Shown here piece by piece: positions 1 to 5,886 of a stretch of DNA of 5,886 nucleotides. The stretch lies in contig DZBC01000138.1 of assembly GCA_022729835.1 (NCBI GenBank), forward strand, positions 1 through 5,886, in the 5' to 3' direction. The notes below the pieces were generated by a model, which was not told the origin of the DNA, searched no databases, and saw nothing but the letters and a program-made list of their open reading frames with translations. Position 1 is the stretch's first letter, and the number at the start of each line of letters is the position of its first letter. Made by a program: the position numbers and the translations under genes. The DNA is from Sulfuricurvum sp. Lineage in GTDB: Bacteria; Campylobacterota; Campylobacteria; Campylobacterales; Sulfurimonadaceae.

Positions 1-2
1 TG

Positions 3-167
3 GAGTATCCCGACAACCACCGCTTTATCGACACGACGGCGGGTCTGGCCTACTGCCCCGATCCCAAAGTGGTGCTCAAAGTGGATTATATGATGCGCGA
101 CTACGGTGAAAAGGCGAAGCTCGCGGATGAGGGGATCTTCACGCTGGCCGCCGGGTTTATATTTTAA
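3..167 (+). CDS. C-terminal end of a probable outer-membrane beta-barrel (porin-like) protein, partial
   Basis: Reading from base 3 gives 54 open codons ending at TAA 165-167; the 5' part lies outside the window. Seen: the segment has short stretches of alternating polar and hydrophobic residues typical of beta strands (around VVLKVDYMMRDYG) and finishes in GIFTLAAGFIF, so the last residue is Phe after an amphipathic strand. Known: a terminal aromatic residue on a final amphipathic strand is the recognition signal for the BAM outer-membrane assembly machinery. Inference: this is the end of a porin or similar barrel protein. The specific family and substrate cannot be told from 54 residues. 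The stop codon overlaps the ribosome binding site of the di-heme cytochrome gene that follows, so the two are probably co-transcribed. Confidence 0.7.
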   Translation, partial: EYPDNHRFIDTTAGLAYCPDPKVVLKVDYMMRDYGEKAKLADEGIFTLAAGFIF

Positions 168-171
168 GGAG
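166..171 (+). promoter_or_regulatory. Shine-Dalgarno sequence that fixes the cytochrome gene start
   Basis: AAGGAG overlaps the TAA stop of the porin-like gene and lies 6 bases before the ATG at 178. Three consecutive ATG codons (172, 175, 178) follow it. Only the third has normal spacing, and it also puts a clean lipoprotein signal peptide at the N terminus. Confidence 0.75.
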
Positions 172-177
172 ATGATG

Positions 178-1356
178 ATGCAACCCTTACATGTAACGCT
201 TTTAACCGCACTACTTTTAGTCGGCTGCGGTGGCGGCGGCAGCAGCTCCGCGCCCCAAGAAGAGGCCCCCAAGCTCAGTAAAGAGGAGCTGGGCGATCTG
301 CTCTTTGGCGACGCCAACCTCTCGCTTACGCGCTCTATCTCCTGTGCTTCGTGTCACAACGCGGAGCACGGTTTGGCCGATGCACGCTATCTTGACCCTG
401 CTCATGGTAATCGAGTGCATGGTGCGCTCTCGCTGGGCGATGACGGCCTCACTTTGGGTGGACGCAATGCGCCGACTATGGGTTATGCCCAGCTTAGTCC
501 CGATTTTCACAAGCAAGCAGATGGCACCTACAAAGGCGGGCAGTTTCATGATGGCCGCGCAGAAAGCCTCAAAGAGCAGGCCAAAGGCCCTTTTCTCGAC
601 GCCGCCGAGATGATGATGCCAGACATGCAGAGTGTCATTGACCGCGTTAAAGAGAATGCCGCCTATGTGAGCAACTTCAAAGCACTCTATGGCGAAAGCA
701 TTTTTGACGACACAAAAGCCGCATATGATGCACTCGCAGAAATGATCGCCAAATACGAAAAAACCGAAGAGTTTGCCCCCTTTGATTCCAAATATGACCG
801 CTGGCTGGCCGGCAAAGCGGAGTTTAGCGAGCAAGAGGAGCTGGGCTACACCCTCTTTTTTTCGCTCAACAACACCAACTGCGCCACCTGTCACACCCTC
901 AACTCAAAAAGCGAAAGCCCCAAAGAGGGCTTCACCAACTTCGAGTATGAGAACATCGGCACCCCGCGCAACTACGTTTCACTTGCGGCCAAAGGGCTGA
1001 GTTTTGAGACGACCGACTTAGGCCTTGGGGGCAGAGCCGATATCAACGACTCCGCGCACTACGGCAAAGTCAAAGTGCCCACACTGCGCAATGTTGCGGT
1101 GACCGCTCCGTATATGAGCAACGGTGTCTTTAAAGAGCTGCGCACTGTGATCGCTTTTTATGATCATATGGCGGGAGCCGGCGGACATGCGCTCAATCCT
1201 GAAACCTCAAAGCCGTGGGATGAGCCGGAAGTCAATGCGACCATCAACCATGAGGTGCTTCAAGCGACCAAAGCGCTTAGTGATGAGAAGATCGACGCGC
1301 TGGTCGCCTTTCTCAAAACCCTCACCGATGCGCGTTATGAGCATCTACTCGATTAG
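178..1356 (+). CDS. Di-heme cytochrome c peroxidase / MauG-family lipoprotein
   Basis: The protein has 392 aa from the ATG at 178. The frame is open back to 106, but the extra residues would precede the signal peptide and overlap the porin-like gene. Residues 1-17 form a short hydrophobic signal ending in the lipobox LVGC (C17), followed by a Gly/Ser-rich linker. The residue after Cys is Gly, not Asp, which suggests outer-membrane sorting. Two heme c sites are present: CASCH at 56-60 and CATCH at 235-239. Family landmarks are RNAPT (96-100), FHDGRAESL (123-131), a Glu at 144 in the active-site loop, and PTLRNVAVTAPYMSNG (301-316). Known: these periplasmic di-heme enzymes reduce peroxide or, in the MauG branch, carry out oxidation or maturation reactions with two coupled hemes. 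Compared with the Pseudomonas enzyme from memory, the second-heme ligand Met275 aligns with Y328 and the inter-heme Trp94 with H124. This favours a MauG-like branch; the substrate is unknown. It probably shares an operon with the upstream barrel gene. Confidence 0.9.
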   Translation: MQPLHVTLLTALLLVGCGGGGSSSAPQEEAPKLSKEELGDLLFGDANLSLTRSISCASCHNAEHGLADARYLDPAHGNRVHGALSLGDDGLTLGGRNAPTMGYAQLSPDFHKQADGTYKGGQFHDGRAESLKEQAKGPFLDAAEMMMPDMQSVIDRVKENAAYVSNFKALYGESIFDDTKAAYDALAEMIAKYEKTEEFAPFDSKYDRWLAGKAEFSEQEELGYTLFFSLNNTNCATCHTLNSKSESPKEGFTNFEYENIGTPRNYVSLAAKGLSFETTDLGLGGRADINDSAHYGKVKVPTLRNVAVTAPYMSNGVFKELRTVIAFYDHMAGAGGHALNPETSKPWDEPEVNATINHEVLQATKALSDEKIDALVAFLKTLTDARYEHLLD

Positions 1357-3182
1357 TCCTCAATGTCGATCTTTTCGACACGGTTTCGACCCGTCGCTTT
1401 GGCCTTATAGAGGGCTTCGTCGGCACGCTGAAGCAGAATAAGCGCTTTTTGTCGGGAGTCTACTTTTGCGCAGACCGCACCGATACTGACGGTGACATGA
1501 TCAGCGGCTTGTGAGTAGGCGTGGGTAATGGCGAGGGACTCGATGGCTTGAAGCATCCTTCGCGCGATCTCCATCACGCCGTGTTCATCGGTCTCTGGCA
1601 ACACCGCCACGAACTCTTCGCCGCCGTAGCGCGCCAGCAAGTCGGCGGGGCGTTGCAAGGTGCGCTCAAGCGCCTGAGCGACGCCAAAGAGGCACTCATC
1701 GCCTAGCCCATGACCGTAGTGGTCGTTGAACTGTTTGAAAAAGTCGATGTCGATCATCAGCAGACCAAGATTTTTGCGGCTGCGCGAGAGGCGCAGTGCT
1801 TCGGAAGAGAGCTTTTCGTCAAAGTGGCGGCGGTTGGCAACGTGGGTGAGCGGATCGATATGAGACATTGCTTCGAGCAGATCAGCTTGGCGCTTGAGGT
1901 TGATGTGGTTGCGGACGCGGGCGCGGACGATGGGCAGGTTGAAGGGTTTGGTGATGTAATCCACCGCGCCAAGGTTGAGGCCGCGCTCCTCTTCGCGCTC
2001 CTCATCCAGCGCACTGACGAAGATTATGGGAATGCGGCTGGTTTTGGGGTCGCTTTTGAGGCTGCGGCAGGTGGTGTAGCCGTCGATTTCGGGCATCATG
2101 ATATCGAGTAAAATCAGGTCGGGCGGCGTGTCGCCATGCGCGATTTCGAGCGCTTTGGCTCCGCCTGTGGCGATTTGAACGGTGTATTCGCCGGTGAGTC
2201 CATGGGCCAGCATACGGGCATTGGTGGGTTGGTCGTCTACGACCAAAATGCGCGCTTTGGTGTTTTGTGTGGGTGCATTGTCGGCATGTTGCGGCTCAAA
2301 CCGCTTTTTTAAGGCGTTCATCGTTTGTACTTCGGGGCACTCTGGTTGATCGGGACAGCGCAAGAGCGGGAGCGTGAACGCAAAAGTGCTCCCTTTGCCC
2401 TCTTGACTCTCTACTTTTAGCTCCCCACCCATCAGATGAACGAGTCTGGAGGTGATGGCCAGACCCAGCCCAGAGCTTCCGTGGCTTTTTGCAAAAGGCT
2501 CTTGACCTTGTGCAAAGGGGAGAAACATCTCTTTTTGGGTCTGCTCATCCATACCGATACCGCTGTCGTGAATGGCAAATTGGACCTGCGATATCAGATC
2601 GTCGTGCTCTTGGAGCACCGCGCTGAGGGTGATGCTACCTTGGTGGGTGAATTTAATCGCATTGGAGAGGATGTTGTCGAGAATTTGACGCACACGCACA
2701 CCGTCGGCTTTGTAAGCACCTAATGCCCGCTCGTCGATATTAAAACGAAAATCTACCATTTTTTGACGCGCCGTAGCCGCATAGAGCGTATTGAGATCAT
2801 CAAGCAGGGTACCGAGGCTAAAGGGCTTTGGGATGAGAATGAGTCGTCCTGATTCAATTTTAGAGAGATCGGAGATATCTTCGAGTATCTGTATCAACAG
2901 CTCGCCGGTGTGTTCGATGTGGTCGAAGTATTCGTAGATGAGCGTGTGATCATGCGCTTTGAGCCCCTGATGGGACCAGTTGATGATCATGTTTAGCGGG
3001 GTTTTTATCTCTTGGCTGATACCGACGAGGTAGGTGACCGTAGCGCGGTTGATCTCTTCGGCAGCCTCTTTGGCTTGGGCGAGTCGTGCTTTCTCCTCTT
3101 CGCTGTGATGAAGTCTACGGCGAATACGCCATACAAGGAGGATCAAAAACGCCGACGCTAGAGCGATCAGCGCCGTTGTCAT
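1353..3182 (-). CDS. Membrane-anchored degenerate hybrid histidine kinase with receiver and GGDEF (diguanylate cyclase) domains
   Basis: The protein has 609 aa. Domains in order: a single N-terminal membrane helix (about 3-19) followed by RIRRRL, so the bulk is cytoplasmic; a short coiled coil (26-48); a HisKA-like dimerisation domain (49-115); HATPase_c (about 123-273) with N-box N170/N174, G1 DSGIG (206-210) and G2 SSGLGL (236-241); a receiver (311-430) with D316/D317, acceptor D360, S390 and K412; and GGDEF (441-605). The H-box reads ISQEIKTPLN, so Gln57 replaces the phosphoacceptor His. The cyclase site GGEEF (520-524), metal Asp478 and the RxxD inhibitory site (R511/D514) are intact. Known: receiver-GGDEF proteins of the PleD type make cyclic di-GMP when the receiver is phosphorylated. 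Inference: this is the operon's output protein, phosphorylated by a partner rather than by itself. The start overlaps the preceding stop by 4 bp (ATGA) and has a good Shine-Dalgarno. There is no periplasmic sensor domain. The stop overlaps that of the convergent cytochrome gene. Confidence 0.93.
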   Translation of the reverse strand: MTTALIALASAFLILLVWRIRRRLHHSEEEKARLAQAKEAAEEINRATVTYLVGISQEIKTPLNMIINWSHQGLKAHDHTLIYEYFDHIEHTGELLIQILEDISDLSKIESGRLILIPKPFSLGTLLDDLNTLYAATARQKMVDFRFNIDERALGAYKADGVRVRQILDNILSNAIKFTHQGSITLSAVLQEHDDLISQVQFAIHDSGIGMDEQTQKEMFLPFAQGQEPFAKSHGSSGLGLAITSRLVHLMGGELKVESQEGKGSTFAFTLPLLRCPDQPECPEVQTMNALKKRFEPQHADNAPTQNTKARILVVDDQPTNARMLAHGLTGEYTVQIATGGAKALEIAHGDTPPDLILLDIMMPEIDGYTTCRSLKSDPKTSRIPIIFVSALDEEREEERGLNLGAVDYITKPFNLPIVRARVRNHINLKRQADLLEAMSHIDPLTHVANRRHFDEKLSSEALRLSRSRKNLGLLMIDIDFFKQFNDHYGHGLGDECLFGVAQALERTLQRPADLLARYGGEEFVAVLPETDEHGVMEIARRMLQAIESLAITHAYSQAADHVTVSIGAVCAKVDSRQKALILLQRADEALYKAKATGRNRVEKIDIED

Positions 3183-5407
3183 GGCTGCTCCTTTGCAGAT
3201 AGGCGCGCTAAGAAGGCGGCGACGAGTGCTGCGGCTGTATTAAAATCGAATGAGGCGAGCGCCTCTTCAAGTAGGCTCCAGCGGGTTGCAAAGGGAGAGT
3301 TGGTCATCTGGGCTTTGAGGGCTTCGACAAAGGAGTCATCGATAAATTCGTTGTTTTCTAGCTGTAGGGCCATGTGCGTGAGGCTCGCTTGAAGCGTGTT
3401 TGGATCGAAAGGGATAGCAGGTAGGGGCTTGGGCTCGTCTGCTTGGATGATTCCATTGATGGCGTCGCGGGTTGCGCGTAGGAGCACCTCAAGGGTTTCG
3501 ATCTGTTCTTTGGGGGGTACATGAGCCTGTTTGAGCGTGGCGTCAATGGCGGCGCTGTGATGATACAGCGCCGTCGCAGCGAGATTGCCAGCGACCCCTT
3601 TGAGGGTATGCACGGCGCGCTCAGCCTCTTCGATGGCTTTGGCGGAGGTGTGATCAAGCGAGGCGAGGTGTGCAGGGAGCGCGAGGAACTCACCGTCGAT
3701 TTGCACTTTGAAGTGCTCGAGCAGCTTGTGATAGAGGTCGCTCTTGCCGCTGAGTCGGTTGATGGCAATGTGTGGCTCTAGTAACGGTTCATTGGTAGAG
3801 GGTTTGGGTGCTTGCGCTGCAACTGTGGTATTGCGGGGCTGTTTGAGCCAAGTGATGAGTGTTTTTTTGAGCTCTTCAGACTCGATGGGCTTGCTTAGAT
3901 GGGCGTTCATTCCGGCCTCTATCGCTTTGCGCTGATCATCTACCATCGCAGCGGCGGTAAGGGCGATGATGGGGATGTGTTCATTAAAACGGCGGATCTG
4001 TCGGGTCGCTTCATAGCCATCAAGGACGGGCATCTGAATATCCATCAAAATCAGATCAAACGTCTGCTGTCTGGCGAGTGCCACGGCTTGAATGCCATTA
4101 TGTGCTAGGGTACATGTAAGCCCAAGGCGTTGTAGTTGCGCTTGTGCAACCTCTTGATTGATAAGGTTGTCTTCGACCAGCAAAAGGTGGCCTTGCATCC
4201 GAAAATCGGGATCAATCATAGAGGTATGTTTGGTAACAAAAGCCTCTTGCTCCTCTGTCGTGCAGTGCTGTAGCGGCAGATCGAAGCTGAAACTACTGCC
4301 CATTCCCAAAGCGCTCTCAATAAGAATATCAGAGCCGCCAAATGCTCTGATGAGGCGTTCAGTGATCACCAGCCCCAGACCAGCCCCACCGTGGGTGCGG
4401 GTGATGGAGTTGTCTACCTGACTGAAGGCTTGAAAGAGGCGCTGGCGCTGCTCTTGATCCATCCCGACACCGGTGTCGTTGATACGGATGCGTATCCAGG
4501 TCTGCTCCCCTTGGGTGCGCAGTCGGGTTATGCGCAAAGAGACCTCTCCCTCTTCGGTGAATTTGATAGCGTTATCGATGAGATTGGTGAGTAGTTGACG
4601 CAGACGCAGGGCATCTGCGCAGTAGACGCGCTCTAGTGTATTATCAATGGTGAAGCGGAGCTTGACGCCCTTGTTTTTGGCCAGATCGGCAAAGAGGCTG
4701 TAGAGGTTGTCGATGAGCTTGCTTGGAGAAAATGGGTGGGTATGGAGGCTGAGTCTGCCCGATTCCATGGCGGAAAAATCAAGGATGTTGTTGAGGGTAC
4801 TGAGCAAGATTTTTCCGGCATGATGAATCTTGTCGAGCTGTGTGTGCATTAGATGGGCATCTTCCTCGCGGCGTCCAAGCTCGCTTAGCCCGATGATCGC
4901 ATTAAGAGGGGTACGGATTTCATGGCTCATATTGGCCAGAAATTCGCTTCTGGTACGGTTGGCAGCTTCAGAGCGCTCTTTGGCCTCTTGGAGTGCGTGT
5001 TCACTCGCTTTACGATCGGTGATGTCAAGATGGGTACCCATCATCATGGTCGGTGTACCATGCGCGTCAAAGGCGGTGGTTTTGCCGCGCCCTTCGATCC
5101 AGCTCCAGCCGCCGGAGGCATTTTTGAGCCGAAATTGTACGGTAAAACCTTTGTGGTCGCTGATCTGCTGCTGTATTTCGGCAAACATTCGGGCATGGTC
5201 GTCGCTGTGAAGCAGGGTATGTATAAAAATTTCCATGTTTATTGCAAAGGCTTGTGGTGCGTAGCCAAGTTGGGTGTAGGCTTCATCCGACCACGTGATG
5301 GCGTTGTGCATGTCCCAAGTCCATAGCCCCGTACATGTAGCCTCCATGGTGAGGCGGAAACGCTGGTTGATCTCTTCTGCGCTGAGGTGTTGCGAAGCGC
5401 TGCTCAT
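3179..5407 (-). CDS. Cytoplasmic PAS-containing hybrid histidine kinase with receiver and Hpt domains
   Basis: The protein has 742 aa and no membrane segment. Domains in order: a PAS/PAC sensor (about 12-132, with GLWTWD near the start and GTHLDITDRK at its end); a helical linker (133-152); HisKA with phosphoacceptor H162 in MSHEIRTPLN; HATPase_c (about 225-380) with N-box N275/N279, G1 DTGVG (311-315) and G2 GAGLGL (341-346); a receiver (407-523) with E412/D413, acceptor D456, T484 and K506; an Hpt domain (about 541-655) with H600 in HTLKG; and a helical tail (660-742) I cannot assign. Every catalytic residue of a His-Asp-His relay is present, so the protein should autophosphorylate on H162 and pass phosphate via D456 to H600. 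The last acceptor is probably a separate receiver; inference points to D360 of the GGDEF protein encoded next. The PAS ligand is unknown. The start overlaps the preceding stop (ATGA) and follows AAGGA. The layout resembles BarA/ArcB-type tripartite kinases, but orthology is not claimed. Confidence 0.94.
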   Translation of the reverse strand: MSSASQHLSAEEINQRFRLTMEATCTGLWTWDMHNAITWSDEAYTQLGYAPQAFAINMEIFIHTLLHSDDHARMFAEIQQQISDHKGFTVQFRLKNASGGWSWIEGRGKTTAFDAHGTPTMMMGTHLDITDRKASEHALQEAKERSEAANRTRSEFLANMSHEIRTPLNAIIGLSELGRREEDAHLMHTQLDKIHHAGKILLSTLNNILDFSAMESGRLSLHTHPFSPSKLIDNLYSLFADLAKNKGVKLRFTIDNTLERVYCADALRLRQLLTNLIDNAIKFTEEGEVSLRITRLRTQGEQTWIRIRINDTGVGMDQEQRQRLFQAFSQVDNSITRTHGGAGLGLVITERLIRAFGGSDILIESALGMGSSFSFDLPLQHCTTEEQEAFVTKHTSMIDPDFRMQGHLLLVEDNLINQEVAQAQLQRLGLTCTLAHNGIQAVALARQQTFDLILMDIQMPVLDGYEATRQIRRFNEHIPIIALTAAAMVDDQRKAIEAGMNAHLSKPIESEELKKTLITWLKQPRNTTVAAQAPKPSTNEPLLEPHIAINRLSGKSDLYHKLLEHFKVQIDGEFLALPAHLASLDHTSAKAIEEAERAVHTLKGVAGNLAATALYHHSAAIDATLKQAHVPPKEQIETLEVLLRATRDAINGIIQADEPKPLPAIPFDPNTLQASLTHMALQLENNEFIDDSFVEALKAQMTNSPFATRWSLLEEALASFDFNTAAALVAAFLARLSAKEQP
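3188..3194 (-). promoter_or_regulatory. Shine-Dalgarno for the GGDEF protein, inside the preceding gene
   Basis: On the minus strand AAAGGAG lies 5 bases before the ATG at 3182-3180, within the last codons of the 742-aa kinase gene. With the ATGA stop/start overlap it supports translational coupling and decides the start codon. Confidence 0.7.
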
Positions 5408-5886
5408 GGGTGATCCTTGGGTGAAATAAATTTAAGGAGGATGCTGCTGAGCCGATCGAGTTCGATGGGCTTGGAGAGGTGAGCGTTCATCCCTGCTTCT
5501 TCGCTACGGACGATATCTTCTTTCATCACGGCGGCACTGAGTGCGACGATGGGGGTGGTGTTGCCGCTTTGGCGGATATGGCGGCTCGCTTCAAAGCCAT
5601 CCATCACCGGCATTTGCAGATCCATAAGAATCAGATCATAAGAGGATGCCGCGGCTTTTTCGACCGCTTCGGCTCCGTTGGCGGCGATATCGATTGTGAA
5701 GTCGCTAAGCATTCCCTGTGCGACAAGCTGGTTGATCAGATTGTCTTCGACCAGCAAAATCCGAGCACCCGCGATGGACGCGAGATCGGGCGCCTCTGAT
5801 GTCTGCTGCCCTTGCTGGGTGTCGGCTGCGCGGTTGAGTGCAAAATTTAGGGTAAAAGCAAATTCGCTTCCTACATCAGGCGTGCT
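5404..5886 (-). CDS. C-terminal part of a hybrid histidine kinase (end of HATPase domain plus receiver), partial
   Basis: The frame is open from the window edge to the TGA at 5406-5404, giving 160 visible residues. The first visible residues contain GSEFAFTLNF, the usual last strand of a histidine-kinase ATPase domain. A polar linker (about residues 18-40) follows, then a receiver (42-155) with E47/D48, acceptor D89 in LILMDLQMP, S117 at the conserved Thr/Ser position and K139 in LSKPIE. Known: receivers of this class take phosphate from the kinase core of the same protein. No Hpt follows, so onward transfer needs a separate Hpt; H600 of the next protein in the operon is a candidate (inference). 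A TTG within the receiver could be read as a start, but it lies inside a conserved strand and the frame continues upstream, so the real start is outside the window. It overlaps the next gene by 4 bp. Confidence 0.9.
   Translation of the reverse strand, partial: STPDVGSEFAFTLNFALNRAADTQQGQQTSEAPDLASIAGARILLVEDNLINQLVAQGMLSDFTIDIAANGAEAVEKAAASSYDLILMDLQMPVMDGFEASRHIRQSGNTTPIVALSAAVMKEDIVRSEEAGMNAHLSKPIELDRLSSILLKFISPKDHP
5414..5418 (-). promoter_or_regulatory. Shine-Dalgarno for the 742-aa kinase, inside the preceding gene
   Basis: On the minus strand AAGGA lies 6 bases before the ATG at 5407-5405, within the last codons of the upstream hybrid kinase gene. It supports the ATG at 5407 as the start and coupled translation through the 4-bp ATGA overlap. 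Confidence 0.6.

Noticed and set aside
106..177. Extended N terminus of the cytochrome reading frame back to the ATG at 106
   Set aside because: The extra residues are basic and lie inside the porin-like gene. The Shine-Dalgarno at 166-171 and the lipoprotein signal both point to the ATG at 178.
217..894. Long minus-strand open frame (225 codons) opposite the cytochrome gene
   Set aside because: It lies fully antisense to a gene with clear heme motifs. Its translation is Cys- and Phe-rich with no recognisable domain and no clear ribosome binding site, so it looks like a shadow frame.
1376..1397. Possible stem-loop (CGACACGG...CCCGTCG) near the convergent gene ends as a terminator
   Set aside because: The pairing needs bulges, the stem is only a few base pairs, and no T-run follows on either strand; it is within the coding sequence of the GGDEF domain.
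3012..3014. H-box Gln57 as a simple sequencing error
   Set aside because: This cannot be excluded from the sequence alone, since it is one base from His. However, neighbouring H-box residues have also diverged from consensus, so a true substitution is preferred and reported as a finding.
4830..5326. Plus-strand open frames of 126 and 134 codons opposite the PAS kinase
   Set aside because: They are antisense to conserved PAS and HisKA coding sequence, overlap each other, and lack recognisable motifs; they are shadows of the minus-strand gene.
5755..5757. TTG as the start of a stand-alone 117-aa receiver
   Set aside because: The codon is inside the first conserved strand of the receiver (ILLVED), and the frame continues upstream through the end of a HATPase domain to the window edge.
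1..5886. CRISPR arrays, tRNA or rRNA genes, insertion sequences, riboswitches
   Set aside because: No direct-repeat arrays, tRNA-like cloverleaf, rRNA signature, transposase or terminal inverted repeats were seen; essentially every base is covered by the five genes.

Overview
The window holds five protein-coding genes with almost no intergenic space, in two convergent blocks. The organism is Gram-negative: the first gene fragment ends like an outer-membrane beta-barrel and the second gene has a lipoprotein signal. GC content is moderate (about half, by eye). Gene style and the barrel plus di-heme lipoprotein pairing would fit a Campylobacterota or other proteobacterial-type bacterium, but this placement is a low-confidence impression, since no rRNA or marker gene is present.

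Plus strand, left end: the last 54 codons of a probable outer-membrane porin-like protein (stop at 165-167), followed after 10 bases by a di-heme c-type cytochrome lipoprotein of the bacterial cytochrome c peroxidase/MauG superfamily (178-1356). Both heme-binding CXXCH motifs are present. At several positions that distinguish MauG-type enzymes from classical peroxidases this protein looks MauG-like or divergent.

Minus strand, rest of the window: a signalling operon read from right to left. Its genes are the end of a hybrid histidine kinase (ATPase-domain end plus receiver, cut by the window edge), a complete cytoplasmic PAS / histidine kinase / receiver / Hpt protein of 742 aa, and a 609-aa membrane-anchored protein with HisKA-like, HATPase, receiver and GGDEF domains. 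The two internal junctions are ATGA overlaps of 4 bp, each with a Shine-Dalgarno sequence inside the preceding gene, so the three proteins are probably translationally coupled.

The most notable observation is in the 609-aa protein. The phosphoacceptor histidine of its H-box is replaced by glutamine (Q57), while the ATP-binding motifs, the receiver aspartate, the GGEEF diguanylate cyclase motif and the RxxD inhibitory site are all intact. It therefore probably cannot start its own phosphorelay and may be driven by its operon partners. The Hpt domain of the 742-aa protein is an obvious candidate donor. The inferred output is cyclic di-GMP synthesis controlled by a multi-kinase relay. The two blocks meet tail to tail, with stop codons overlapping by 4 bp and no space for an intergenic terminator.
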